NCBI RefSeq assembly: GCF_019492185.1
Contig: NZ_JAICCF010000001.1
Span: forward strand, 1,116,001 to 1,180,000
From: Chitinophaga rhizophila
GTDB lineage: Bacteria > Bacteroidota > Bacteroidia > Chitinophagales > Chitinophagaceae
Length of the DNA stretch: 64,000 bases
Direction of reading: 5' to 3'
Made by a program: the position numbers and the translations under genes. Below are positions 1 to 8,418 of this stretch, piece after piece; within the stretch, counting starts at the first letter, position 1, and each line of letters opens with the position of its first letter. The notes beneath the pieces are model-generated. The model did not search any database and was not told the DNA's origin. It saw only the letters and a program-made list of their open reading frames with translations.

Positions 1-2
1 TC

Positions 3-215
3 CAAGAAATTGCCGCCAGAAATATAGACGTTATCGCCGTAGGCACTGAAGCCACCTTAATGGTCAATTTTGCCCGATACAAAGATTTTAGATTTCAATG
101 GTGGAAACGAGGTGCAGCAGGAACAGCCTTACTACTGGTTAAGCAATCGTTAGGCATAGCAAACGAAAGCATTTCCGTCATTTGGCAGGATATGCCATTC
201 AACAACAATTTGTAA
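3..215 (+). CDS. C-terminal end of an unidentified protein (partial)
   Basis: An open frame runs in from the left edge and ends with TAA at 213-215, giving about 70 C-terminal residues. They include a tryptophan pair (FQWWKRG) and a small-residue stretch (GAAGTALLLVKQSLG) that is probably helical. I do not recognise the family. It ends only 19 bases before the PRTRC protein E gene on the same strand, so it probably belongs to the same operon and may be the preceding PRTRC gene, but that is inference from position only. Confidence 0.5.
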   Translation, partial: QEIAARNIDVIAVGTEATLMVNFARYKDFRFQWWKRGAAGTALLLVKQSLGIANESISVIWQDMPFNNNL

Positions 216-234
216 CCAATTAAACAATTAGAAT

Positions 235-933
235 ATGCAAACAAACTTTTTTTCATTGATGGCCCGGTTAAGTGCTACAGGTAATATCATTATTACTATC
301 AATCTTGACAATCCGGAAAAATTAAAAGTATTGGTCTTCCACGGAGACGATGAAGCGGGAAGTAATAAGCAACAGGCAATTGAACCACTGATATTTTCAG
401 CTTCGCCCGCTGACTTAGATGATCTATTCTTTTCTGACATTGAAGCGCCAGTCACAGCAACGGAGTCCCTACGTCTACTTAATAAGGAATCACATCTTAA
501 AAGTGTGGAAGCTGCGAAAGCGAAGATTGCGAACAATTCTGTCAGTAAAACATCCATTGCAAAAGCGGAAGTTAAAAAAGAGGAATCTCATGCCGAGAAA
601 AAGTTTAATCAGGCCATGACCCAGATTCAAGAACTCAAAGGGAAAGAACGGTTCCGGGAAGCTCTTGGAAAGTTGCCGCAACTTTTAAAGGACCATCCTG
701 ACAAAGAAGAATCGCTTAAATCCACCAAAACGGACCTGATGGAATTAATGGAGGAACAGGAATTTAACGCTACCATGCAGGAAGTGGAAGAATTGGAGTT
801 AAAGGGACTTTTCAGTGATGCTGTCCGTAAACTGCCGTCCCTTTTGGATTATCCTAGCAAAGAGCAAATCATTAGGAATACCCACGCCGCCCTGATGGCA
901 AAATTGAACGAAAACACATTATTCGCAGCTTAA
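235..933 (+). CDS. PRTRC system protein E
   Basis: This 232-residue protein has a short beta-rich N-terminal half (residues 1-60, with a VLVFHGDDE-like stretch) and a long charged alpha-helical C-terminal half. Two similar segments, around residues 125-165 and 178-215, each read roughly FxxAMxxVxELExKGxFxDAxxKLPxLL, so the helical half looks internally duplicated. It is followed after 10 bases by the clear PRTRC protein C gene, and the order E-C-F-B-ThiF matches PRTRC cassettes of plasmids and conjugative elements. The biochemical role of protein E is unknown. The call rests mainly on gene order. Confidence 0.75.
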   Translation: MQTNFFSLMARLSATGNIIITINLDNPEKLKVLVFHGDDEAGSNKQQAIEPLIFSASPADLDDLFFSDIEAPVTATESLRLLNKESHLKSVEAAKAKIANNSVSKTSIAKAEVKKEESHAEKKFNQAMTQIQELKGKERFREALGKLPQLLKDHPDKEESLKSTKTDLMELMEEQEFNATMQEVEELELKGLFSDAVRKLPSLLDYPSKEQIIRNTHAALMAKLNENTLFAA

Positions 934-943
934 ATCACAGTAT

Positions 944-1165
944 ATGCAGTTAGCAACAGTATTAGAAAGAGAATTTACCGTGACTGTTAATGGTAAGCCA
1001 GTCACTTTAAAAGACCCGGACAACTCATGGACACCAAAGCAAGTACGCTCATTTTATGGCGCTGCGACCTATCCACAGGTTTTAAATGCCAACATTGAGG
1101 GGCCGGTAATAGAAAACGATAAACGGGTGTACAAGTTTGTTACAACATTGGGAACAAAAGGATAA
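944..1165 (+). CDS. PRTRC system protein C
   Basis: This 73-residue protein has the hallmark PRTRC-C layout: an N-terminal strand ending LEREFTVTVNGK, a D-P-(D)NxxWTPxQVRxFY core, and a C-terminal strand with the hydrophobic YKFVTTLGTKG ending. The length is typical of the family, which is small and beta-rich. It lies 10 bases after protein E and just before the protein F gene, so it is almost certainly co-transcribed with them. Its function is unknown. The family is found on plasmids and ICEs with ParB- and ThiF-like partners. Confidence 0.88.
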   Translation: MQLATVLEREFTVTVNGKPVTLKDPDNSWTPKQVRSFYGAATYPQVLNANIEGPVIENDKRVYKFVTTLGTKG

Positions 1166-1227
1166 GCTATGGAAAACAACACAGATAATACAATCCGGAT
1201 TATTCACATTAATTGTTATTCAGACTT

Positions 1228-2355
1228 ATGGACACTACACAACCAAGTAATAAACGCCATAGTGCCGTTAACGCAAAAAAAGGACGCAGAAGAAGTCAGG
1301 AGCGACAAGCAATGCGCCGCCCTGCTGCCAATGTTAGAAATGATTTTCTGAAAAACAAGATTTGGCCTATCTCAACATCCTTTTCTAGCGTATTTCAAAA
1401 CAAGGATAAGGTAGAGAAAGAGTTCTTTAACTCTTTCTCTTACATCTGTCAGCTTTACAATCTAAAATTGAAAGACGTAAGCCAATACCCGTATCCCTAT
1501 AATATGTCGCTATCATTCAAACACCTGCAAAGCCGGCTTGCTGAAATGAATATAGGTTTACAGGTAGTACTTGAAAACTGCATGGTGTGTTTGGCCACCT
1601 ACAAAGAAGTGGAGCAGTCGGACAAGCAACGATTCTTTCCATTTGCGCCTATTCTAAAGTATATGAAAGAACCGGGTCGCAAACATGCTTCTGAATTGTT
1701 ACTATCGGTATGTACATACCTGCGCCACATCGTCGAAGTACCGGTATTTGGCACCGGAGAGCATACATCTGTTGATGCAGCTATTGATTTTATTGAAGAA
1801 GACATGAATAATGGTTGCTATGATGATCTGGACGGAGGAATGACTTACTATCAGGAACTTGAAAATTACCTGCAAAGTGCATATTATCATCTTCGGGTAA
1901 TGGAAAAGAAATTAAACCGAAGTATCCATTTACGCGATTTTGAAATGCGATTAAACCGGCTAAGACCGAGAGACAAAGAAGAAAAGCTGCTTTATCAGCT
2001 GGCGTCAAAAGCGTATTACCTCTATAAGTTCAAGCCGGAGATAACCTTTGAAGAAAATTATCCTAAGTGCCTCAAAGACCCACACATAGAACACCGGATA
2101 GACAGGAGTTATAAATTATGTTTTTATTACTCGCGTCATGATCATATAGATTCAGAATTGGAAAACCATATTGACATTTTTTTTTCTGAAGATGAAGAAC
2201 GGGTTCATGATGTTCCGATTGTCTATCAGGTTTTTGATAAATACTATGACAAAGAGGAACTGAATCCTGAATATGTTAAGTCACTGTTAGAGGTACTGTA
2301 TGATTTATATGACCTTTTAAAACTACTCGATGACAAATATCACAAAGCTGTTTAA
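1228..2355 (+). CDS. PRTRC system protein F
   Basis: A protein of about 375 residues, assigned to PRTRC protein F from its place between proteins C and B and its mostly helical character. I chose ATG 1228 (MDTTQPSNK), because the five extra codons upstream look like readthrough. The first 45 residues are very basic (KKGRRRSQERQAMRRPAA) and could bind nucleic acid. The rest is acidic and helical with many Tyr and Leu residues. The gene overlaps protein B by 26 bases, suggesting coupled translation. A separate 60-codon frame at 1169-1351 starts right after protein C with an AAAAGGA box and overlaps the F start. It could be a leader that delivers ribosomes to F, or be meaningless. Confidence 0.7.
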   Translation: MDTTQPSNKRHSAVNAKKGRRRSQERQAMRRPAANVRNDFLKNKIWPISTSFSSVFQNKDKVEKEFFNSFSYICQLYNLKLKDVSQYPYPYNMSLSFKHLQSRLAEMNIGLQVVLENCMVCLATYKEVEQSDKQRFFPFAPILKYMKEPGRKHASELLLSVCTYLRHIVEVPVFGTGEHTSVDAAIDFIEEDMNNGCYDDLDGGMTYYQELENYLQSAYYHLRVMEKKLNRSIHLRDFEMRLNRLRPRDKEEKLLYQLASKAYYLYKFKPEITFEENYPKCLKDPHIEHRIDRSYKLCFYYSRHDHIDSELENHIDIFFSEDEERVHDVPIVYQVFDKYYDKEELNPEYVKSLLEVLYDLYDLLKLLDDKYHKAV

Positions 2356-3043
2356 TCAGGAAATTCTCCCTGAAACCGTAATAGTTCTTTACGGGAAACC
2401 CGATCGCGACCGAACAGATAAGTACGTGGAATTGATGCAAGTAAATGAAGATGCAGAACTCGTAAATGCCCACCCGCTTACTTTATCTGAAAGCGTAGAA
2501 CTGGCAAAGTGTTTTTCCAGCTTGAAACCGCTGGCAAACAATTTCGGCAATTGTAATGGTGTCTTTCCTGCGACTGTGTTGAAAATTGACACGCGTCCGG
2601 CTGGCAACGTCACATGGTACACAAAGCCGAAGTCCGTTTTTATGCATTTTCAGCAAAGCAGCGATATTCCGTCCGGTAAGGCCAAAATACCAGCTTTAGT
2701 CTGGAAAGCAAATCAGCGTAAGCTATCGGTATTCGCGCTTAAAGACGGCAAACGGCCTAAAGAAAATACTGAGTTATATCATGCACCTTTTTTCAACGTG
2801 TACTCGTCCGGAGAGGTTTGCATGGGCACAACCTCCTTAAAGACACTCGCTAAAAAGACCCTTTTACCATTTATGCAGGAATGGGAAAGACTATTTTTTG
2901 ACAGTGTATTTAGCCATGCCCTAAATAACTACACAGACGATAAATCAGGACAATGTGTATGGAAAAGCCTTGTTAATTCAAAAGAAAAATTCCCGGTCGA
3001 TATGCTGAAAAAGAATCACCTCACCATCAAAAACATTCTTTAG
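2330..3043 (+). CDS. PRTRC system protein B
   Basis: A 237-residue protein with the PRTRC-B pattern. It has an N-terminal sheet (VIVLYGKPD... then LTLSESVELAKCF), a central WYTKP...MHF segment (residues about 94-105), a PALVWKAN...LSVFAL segment, and a C-terminal PFFNVYSSGEVCMGT motif followed by a helical tail. The last motif is typical of the family. It starts inside the end of protein F (26-base overlap) and is followed after one base by the ThiF gene, so all three are one transcriptional unit. The activity is unknown. Confidence 0.82.
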   Translation: MTNITKLFNQEILPETVIVLYGKPDRDRTDKYVELMQVNEDAELVNAHPLTLSESVELAKCFSSLKPLANNFGNCNGVFPATVLKIDTRPAGNVTWYTKPKSVFMHFQQSSDIPSGKAKIPALVWKANQRKLSVFALKDGKRPKENTELYHAPFFNVYSSGEVCMGTTSLKTLAKKTLLPFMQEWERLFFDSVFSHALNNYTDDKSGQCVWKSLVNSKEKFPVDMLKKNHLTIKNIL

Positions 3044-3044
3044 T

Positions 3045-3881
3045 ATGGAAAAAGTTCATTTTGTCTCCAATTATTTGCTCAATCCAACCAATCCGGTAAC
3101 GGTTAATCTGATTGGTGCCGGAGGCACGGGTAGCGTCATGATCACGGTATTGGGACGTATCAATAATGCCTTGTTAGCACTTGATCACCCCGGTTTAGAT
3201 GTACGATTATTTGACGGCGATACCATTAGCAAGAACAACACGAAAAGGCAGCTATTTAGTGAATCAGAAGTCGGTCTGCCGAAATCAACTTGCCTGATTA
3301 ACCGGGTCAACCGGTTTTGGGGCACAGGCTGGAAAGCATTCGCTTATCATTATACCACAGAAAACAAATACCTAATGCGTAATTGTAAATCGGCTAATAT
3401 CACCATAAGTTGTGTAGATAAGGTGCAGGCAAGGTTTGAAATTGCTGAAATCCTGCGAAAGATCAAACTAACAGAAAATCATCCGGACAGGTGCATTTAC
3501 TGGCTTGACTTAGGAAATAGCCGGTATACAGGCCAATCTTTGATCGGTACTGTTCACCCTGTAAGACAGCCAACTTCTAAACTATATGAACCTACAGAGC
3601 GCCTGCCATTTGTTACTGAGGAATACAGGAATTTATTGCTTCAAACGGAGGAAACAGATAAATCACCGTCTTGCTCCGCAGCCGAAGCGCTTGCTGAACA
3701 AGACTTGTTCATTAATCCGGCCATCGCAACAATGGCGGGAAGGTTATTGATGAATATGTTTACCGAAGGGGTTATTAATGTCAGAGGGTTCTTTATGAAC
3801 ATAGAGGATTACCAGATGCAACCAATAACAGTCAATAGCATTCCGCTTGAGTTCTTAAATCCACTTTCTGTTGCTGCATAA
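3045..3881 (+). CDS. PRTRC system ThiF family protein (E1-like adenylating enzyme)
   Basis: A 278-residue Rossmann-fold protein of the ThiF/E1 superfamily. The nucleotide-binding loop GAGGTGS is at residues about 22-28. The strand-2 acidic motif DGDTISKNNTKRQLFSESEVG follows at about 58-78, and a CVDKVQAR segment at about 124-131 corresponds to the SxDN/D-x4-R region. Family members adenylate the C-terminus of a ubiquitin-like or sulfur-carrier protein. The PRTRC partner is not established, and small protein C is one candidate. No CxxC zinc pairs are evident, unlike classical ThiF. It is the last gene of the cassette, followed by about 140 bases without a gene. Confidence 0.9.
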   Translation: MEKVHFVSNYLLNPTNPVTVNLIGAGGTGSVMITVLGRINNALLALDHPGLDVRLFDGDTISKNNTKRQLFSESEVGLPKSTCLINRVNRFWGTGWKAFAYHYTTENKYLMRNCKSANITISCVDKVQARFEIAEILRKIKLTENHPDRCIYWLDLGNSRYTGQSLIGTVHPVRQPTSKLYEPTERLPFVTEEYRNLLLQTEETDKSPSCSAAEALAEQDLFINPAIATMAGRLLMNMFTEGVINVRGFFMNIEDYQMQPITVNSIPLEFLNPLSVAA

Positions 3882-4021
3882 TTCTACCGACACCTGACCT
3901 GTTTTGTAAAAGGATACCTGGCTGTACCAACTAGCCGGGTGCCCACCCGCACCACCCGTTTTACTTGTCATATTTAGTCCCTTTACTTTCCAACTGGAAA
4001 TACGCCACTGAATCATACTAT

Positions 4022-4351
4022 TTAACGCCAGTATTTATTCAACGATTCTCTGCTTTCGGGCGACAATCCCTCACTCAATAACGTAACGGAATTTTTCGCT
4101 TCTGTTTTCATTCGATCAAAGGTGTCTTCATGGATAATCCCTGCCAGAGACTTATAAAAGTCATATAGCACATAATACACTTCTCGAATCACGCGCCTGC
4201 TATCCCTTGAAATTGACAAAGTGGAGGCCGCTGCCAGCTTGCTTAAAATTTCAATAAGGAAAATCCGGAACGAAAGGCTGTCTTGATCCTCAAACGAAAA
4301 GCTATTAATTTTGAACTGTAGTTTCTGTAAATCATGCTGAAAGGCGTTCAT
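4022..4351 (-). CDS. Hypothetical all-helical protein
   Basis: A 109-residue protein predicted to be almost entirely alpha-helical (FEDQDSLSFRIFLIEILSKLAAAS, then RRVIREVYYVLYDFYKSLAGI). It has no cysteines, membrane segments or catalytic motif that I can see. It faces the PRTRC operon (convergent) and lies 30 bases downstream of another minus-strand hypothetical, probably in the same transcript. I do not recognise the family. Confidence 0.6.
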   Translation of the reverse strand: MNAFQHDLQKLQFKINSFSFEDQDSLSFRIFLIEILSKLAAASTLSISRDSRRVIREVYYVLYDFYKSLAGIIHEDTFDRMKTEAKNSVTLLSEGLSPESRESLNKYWR

Positions 4352-4381
4352 AGTTCCCGAATTTAATGTATTTGTAGATCA

Positions 4382-5092
4382 TTACAGGTCAATTTCTGGC
4401 TGGTTAATCTGCTTTAATCCCTTCTGCCTAAGTTTTAAATACTGCTGTTTTTCTTTTTCCCTATCGTAGGTAAACTGACATACCTGTCGGCTAAGTATGC
4501 TCCCTTTCTTCATTAATTGACCGTAATCCTCTTTAAGGTGAATATTGCCGGTAATTACATTTAGATCCACTGAGAGCTTATTACTCAGCGAAAGAGTCCC
4601 ATTAGACAACAAAGCAATTTTATTATCCGTTGTCAATTCATGAGCAAATATGCTGTCCGGCACTAGCTCGATCACATTGGCAGAAGGCAAATATGGAAGG
4701 TGAAGTTTTTGTTTATTATAATGGTCTCGTACCCGGATGAATGCAGATAGTTCCGGGTTTAAAATATCCATGTAGAACAGATTTCGATTTAAAAACCGGC
4801 AGGATTCTAACGGAATATGGTTCAGTTTGTAGTTTTTTACACCTTCCAGGCGACCAAAGACCACTTTACCATTACCAGGTATCAAATGGAGATTCTTAAG
4901 GTGATCAAAGGGTATCTTGAGGTTCACAAGCAGATCGATTTTTTGATGATCAGTCAACTCTTGCCCGTTTATATGGGAAGGGAGCGCGTGGATTAACGTA
5001 TTAGGACTGGCAATATCCCCTGCAAAAAAGCGCTTATATACAGGGTCGCACGTATCTAATTGTAGTATCGACTTCGGGCTAACTGCTTTCAT
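4382..5092 (-). CDS. Hypothetical protein, plasmid/ICE backbone
   Basis: A 236-residue protein with repeated short beta-like patches (VVFGRLEGVKNYKLNHIPLES; ALLSNGTLSLSNKLSVDLN) and a charged C-terminal helix (REKEKQQYLKLRQKGLKQI). The mix recalls accessory proteins of Bacteroidetes conjugative elements, but I cannot assign a family. It is the first gene of a minus-strand pair and diverges from the radical SAM gene. The shared upstream region contains an inverted repeat. Confidence 0.6.
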   Translation of the reverse strand: MKAVSPKSILQLDTCDPVYKRFFAGDIASPNTLIHALPSHINGQELTDHQKIDLLVNLKIPFDHLKNLHLIPGNGKVVFGRLEGVKNYKLNHIPLESCRFLNRNLFYMDILNPELSAFIRVRDHYNKQKLHLPYLPSANVIELVPDSIFAHELTTDNKIALLSNGTLSLSNKLSVDLNVITGNIHLKEDYGQLMKKGSILSRQVCQFTYDREKEKQQYLKLRQKGLKQINQPEIDL

Positions 5093-5101
5093 AACCGAAC
5101 A

Positions 5102-5125
5102 TTTGGTTCAGTCAAAAGAACCAAA
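5102..5125. promoter_or_regulatory. Inverted repeat TTTGGTTC-N8-GAACCAAA between divergent genes
   Basis: A perfect 8-bp inverted repeat with an 8-base spacer lies 10 bases upstream of the minus-strand gene starting at 5092, and 114 bases upstream of the radical SAM gene. Its size and place are typical of a dimeric repressor operator that could control one or both divergent units. No T-run follows, so it is not a terminator. The binding protein is unknown. Confidence 0.45.
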
Positions 5126-5238
5126 ATGACGGGCGCCGAAAGTTTCCTGAACGGTTGGAAAGTTTCCGGAAAATCACCAGGCCCCGCTGTACTACAGTAC
5201 GTCGTGCTCAATGGTCCGACATTTGATCTCAGGAAATC

Positions 5239-6315
5239 ATGTTACACACAAAGAAAGTCGATGATCTCATCAGCATCCATAAAATATACCATGAGCCTCG
5301 CATTTGGGAGTATGCCCGGGCAGTGGAAATCCGAAATAAATACCCGGACGCTGAATTAATAGAAGTACCTGCCCATAACCAGATTCCGGAACTTTTTGGA
5401 TTTGAAGGCTCCGTGGAGGATTGGATTTGGAACAAGCGGAACGTTTTGATTCTGGGTGTGAAGAAGGCCCTGAGCGCAAGAGCTAACACCAGAAGTTCTC
5501 ACTGGATCGCCCCATCTCAATCAAATGGCTGTACCATGTCCTGCTCTTATTGTTATGTACCCCGCAGGAAGGGATATGCCAATCCAATAACCATTTTTGT
5601 AAATATTGAGAAAATCATGGGGTATCTTAGTCGGCATGCCGTGCGACAAGGGGTAAAAACTGAACCGGATTTGATTGATCCAGAATACTGGGTTTATGAA
5701 ATTGGAGAGAATAGCGATTGCAGCGTAGATGCCGCTATCTGTGATAACGTTAAAAACCTGATTGATCTGTTCGCCACCACTCCTAATGCTAAGCTTACAT
5801 TTGCGACTAAGTTTGTAAATCACCAGTTACTTAATTTTGATGCAAGAAGAAAAACCCGTATCAGGTTTAGTCTTATGCCCCATAATATTTCTAGGCTGGT
5901 TGACGTCAGAACCTCCCCAGTTAGCGATAGACTTGCCGTAATGAATGATTTTAGGAAGGCTGGATATGAAGTGAACGTGAGTTTTGCACCTGTGATCTAT
6001 TACCAGGGCTGGCTGGAGGACTGGAGAAAGCTGCTTAACGAAATGAATGATATCTTAGACCAACAGACGAAGCAACAACTGGCTGCAGAAATTATTTTTC
6101 TGACGCATAACGAGCCACTTCATAAAGTTAACATGCGATGGCACCCTAAAGCAGAAGAGGTTTTATGGACACCAGCGGTCCAACAGGTTAAGTACAGCGA
6201 AACTGGTCAAAGAAATGTTCGTTACAAGAACAATCTGAAGAGGGAAATTGTATTTGATTTGGTTAGCTTATGCAAAGAATTGATACCTTATTGCAAAATT
6301 AGGTATGCTTTTTAA
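5239..6315 (+). CDS. Spore photoproduct lyase family radical SAM protein
   Basis: A 358-residue protein with the radical SAM cysteine triad C98-x3-C102-x2-C105 (CTMSCSYCYVPRRKGYANP), which binds the 4Fe-4S cluster that cleaves S-adenosylmethionine. The flanking text matches the spore-photoproduct-lyase-like family of non-sporulating bacteria. Later family-like blocks are TFATKFVN, RIRFSLMP and a C-terminal MRWHPKAEEVLW...QVKYS region. True spore photoproduct lyase repairs a thymine dimer, but the substrate of this wider family is not established, so DNA repair is only a likely role. It is monocistronic, diverging from the gene at 4382-5092. It is often carried with PRTRC and SRAP genes on mobile elements. 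Confidence 0.85.
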   Translation: MLHTKKVDDLISIHKIYHEPRIWEYARAVEIRNKYPDAELIEVPAHNQIPELFGFEGSVEDWIWNKRNVLILGVKKALSARANTRSSHWIAPSQSNGCTMSCSYCYVPRRKGYANPITIFVNIEKIMGYLSRHAVRQGVKTEPDLIDPEYWVYEIGENSDCSVDAAICDNVKNLIDLFATTPNAKLTFATKFVNHQLLNFDARRKTRIRFSLMPHNISRLVDVRTSPVSDRLAVMNDFRKAGYEVNVSFAPVIYYQGWLEDWRKLLNEMNDILDQQTKQQLAAEIIFLTHNEPLHKVNMRWHPKAEEVLWTPAVQQVKYSETGQRNVRYKNNLKREIVFDLVSLCKELIPYCKIRYAF

Positions 6316-6394
6316 TGAGTTATAAAGAGATAGGTAACATAATTGAGCGGATTTTAGGATCACTTAAGTATTTTAGCTTGTTAGCATTACAATA

Positions 6395-6634
6395 ATGGAC
6401 AATAATAACATCCCTAAAAGATTTGACATTAGTATGGATGGGCAACACATTGAAGTTGTTGTCACCTCCGATCATCAACAGGTCATTTTCATGGTTCAAT
6501 TCCCTGATGAAAGGGACCGGGTAGCCATCACCTTTGAGGTTGATCTTGACGGAACTGAAAATTGGCTTGAAAACGGAGGTCTGTTCGACCGTGCCGAAGA
6601 AATTGGTAGGATATTAGAATCTAAATTCTCCTAA
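6395..6634 (+). CDS. Small hypothetical protein
   Basis: A 79-residue acidic protein made of short strands (FDISMDGQHIEVVVTSDHQQVIFMVQF, VAITFEVDLDG) ending in a helix (RAEEIGRILESKF). It starts about 80 bases after the radical SAM gene on the same strand. The small minus-strand gene at 7525-7755 has a similar strand-strand-helix build (NGRQITIQ..., then TAKEIGKLIDDHL), so the two may be distant paralogues. The function is unknown. Confidence 0.55.
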   Translation: MDNNNIPKRFDISMDGQHIEVVVTSDHQQVIFMVQFPDERDRVAITFEVDLDGTENWLENGGLFDRAEEIGRILESKFS

Positions 6635-6646
6635 TATCTGCCCGTG

Positions 6647-7519
6647 CTAAAATAAGGTTAACCCTGGCAGTGCCTCATCCTCGCAGGCGATTCCCTCAGG
6701 AGGCTCATCATAAATAACACCGTCAATTATAACTTCCGGAACCCTGGGTTGCTTGACATACTTTAAAGGATCTGCCGAGGTCTTAAAATTTTTATCCAAC
6801 GTATAGATACGCATTTGTTCGTACGGGAACTGGAAGGTAGCAATTTGTGTTATCCGTTCTTCCGATAATTCGCCAAACAACCACTCCCAGGCTAATTCTT
6901 CCGTGAGTATAGTAGGCATGCGCTCCTTCTTATTATGAATTATCTTCATAAGCGGATTAGCGGCCGTAGTGATAAGCGAATATGTGTCGATCATTTCGCC
7001 GGTTTCCCTATCCGTCCAGGTATTATATATGGCCGCTACTAAGATGTAAGGCTTGTCTTTGATATAAACACAGTATGGGTAGCTTTCGGTGGTAGTCAGT
7101 GCCTGGCCTTTTGCCCCGATCTTAGGTAAATGTCTCCATTCCTCATAAACTGAAATTAGCAGTAGGCAGCGGTTTGTCAGGGCAGCCTCCCGGTACATCT
7201 TGCCTTTGTAGAGAAGCTCCTCCCCCTTCGCATTTTGAGTGTCGTATTTAATAAATTTGCCTTCTGCGTTTTTATACCCCTTACGGAAACGATCTGCTTC
7301 GGCCCTATTTTTCACGTGCTTTGGCAAGAAACCCCATTCCATTCCCACAAGGTCAAAATCCGTTTTGGTTGAGTTTGCTTTGAGGATTATTGATTCCTGA
7401 AAGGCAAATGCATCCTGAACGGGCCGCAAGAGGTGCTCAAGATGAGCCAAGGACTTTTCGAGGTTCAATAAACGGATATATTCATCCTTTGTAACCCTTA
7501 TTCCATTGAAATAGCACAT
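6647..7519 (-). CDS. SRAP domain protein (YedK/HMCES-like, abasic-site crosslinking)
   Basis: A 290-residue protein starting Met-Cys; in the SRAP family Cys2 is exposed by Met1 removal and bonds covalently to abasic sites in single-stranded DNA. Other SRAP landmarks are visible: MEWGFLPK (the W-G-L-x-P block), N-A-K-G-E near residue 85 (the NARxE block), RCLLLISVYEEW (the RCLxPxxGFYEW block), and a late IHNKKERMPTIL (the H-x-R-MP block). The protein is longer than typical bacterial members (about 220 residues), with a 60-residue linker before the WGF block. It is probably co-transcribed with the small gene starting at 7755. The role is DNA-damage shielding. Confidence 0.88.
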   Translation of the reverse strand: MCYFNGIRVTKDEYIRLLNLEKSLAHLEHLLRPVQDAFAFQESIILKANSTKTDFDLVGMEWGFLPKHVKNRAEADRFRKGYKNAEGKFIKYDTQNAKGEELLYKGKMYREAALTNRCLLLISVYEEWRHLPKIGAKGQALTTTESYPYCVYIKDKPYILVAAIYNTWTDRETGEMIDTYSLITTAANPLMKIIHNKKERMPTILTEELAWEWLFGELSEERITQIATFQFPYEQMRIYTLDKNFKTSADPLKYVKQPRVPEVIIDGVIYDEPPEGIACEDEALPGLTLF

Positions 7520-7524
7520 ATCAG

Positions 7525-7755
7525 CTAAGGTTTACTTAGATGATCATCAATTAACTTGCCGATTTCCTTCGCTGTTTTGGCATCCTTCGGAGGCAAAAAC
7601 GTCCAGAAATTCTGTCCATTTGCCCCCACACCTGTGGTTAATACCAAAATTTGCTCCTGCATTATGCATTTATATACCATACTTCCTTGATGTGACAAAG
7701 GTTGGATTGTTATTTGCCTTCCATTCCAGTCTACCTTAAATTGTTGGCTAGCCAT
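7525..7755 (-). CDS. Small hypothetical protein upstream of the SRAP gene
   Basis: A 76-residue protein (strands FKVDWNGRQITIQPLS and YKCIMQEQILVLTTG, then helix TAKEIGKLIDDHLSK). It ends five bases before the SRAP gene on the same strand, so the pair is likely an operon. I see no known motif. The build resembles the protein at 6395-6634. Confidence 0.55.
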   Translation of the reverse strand: MASQQFKVDWNGRQITIQPLSHQGSMVYKCIMQEQILVLTTGVGANGQNFWTFLPPKDAKTAKEIGKLIDDHLSKP

Positions 7756-8095
7756 GAATAAGAATTTCTGATAAGGTACAGAAAAGAAATGAGATACTGA
7801 TAATCAATATCTTATTAAGAAGAAGGGATTAAAACAATTTAAAGACAAGGGAATACAAATGAATAACGCATAAACGATTATACCAATATAATATATTTAC
7901 CTGCTAAAGATCGCTTTTGAATATTCCGATTATTTGTATCTTCACAATACTGATTCAAGTAGATTAAAGTTCTAGTGAGTTTAATATGTGCCTAAGCGCA
8001 ATCCCTAAATGCGCCTATTGAAGAATGATAAAGATTTGAACAGGTCATTGTTAATCAATTTCACCATTGAATTATTTTATTGTTTGCTTTAAAAT
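7756..8095. other. AT-rich spacer between backbone and defence block
   Basis: This 340-base stretch separates divergent genes and is very AT-rich. It should hold the promoters of the minus-strand SRAP pair and of the plus-strand genes at 8.1 kb. I found no inverted repeat, att-like core or ORF of note. Composition changes here from the backbone to the AT-rich defence block, so it may be a boundary, but no direct repeat supports that. Confidence 0.5.
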
Positions 8096-8350
8096 ATGCC
8101 CTGCAATATCACCTTACAATTATCCCAATCGCCTGAACACCTGTTTAAAAAAGCGCAGGTTGAAGCAATAAAACTTAACGTCACTTTTTCTGGCAATTGT
8201 TCTCAAGGACGATTTTCTCTCAATGCTCTTGGAGGAATCTTTGAAGGTTCTTATACGACTAATGGCCAAACATTAGTTGTTAAGATAGACCGAAAGCCGT
8301 TTTTAATTCCTTGTAGCCTAATTGAAAATTTTTTAATAAAGCAGGTGTAA
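8096..8350 (+). CDS. Small hypothetical protein, weakly like polyhydroxyalkanoate-system proteins
   Basis: An 84-residue protein with an N-terminal helix (SPEHLFKKAQVEAIKL) and a run of strands (NVTFSGNCSQGRFSLNALGGIFEGSYTTNG, then TLVVKIDRKPFLIPCSLIENFL). The helix-then-sheet order and the F-x-G-x(n)-G-x-F-x-G pattern faintly recall small proteins annotated as polyhydroxyalkanoic acid system proteins, but that is too weak to rely on. It precedes the SEFIR gene by 68 bases on the same strand. Whether it belongs to that operon is unclear. Confidence 0.5.
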   Translation: MPCNITLQLSQSPEHLFKKAQVEAIKLNVTFSGNCSQGRFSLNALGGIFEGSYTTNGQTLVVKIDRKPFLIPCSLIENFLIKQV

Positions 8351-8418
8351 TATAGACAAACACCTGAAACTTGCTACTATTATTATCAACTCATAAGCCT
8401 TTTCTTAATTCTTCTTCC

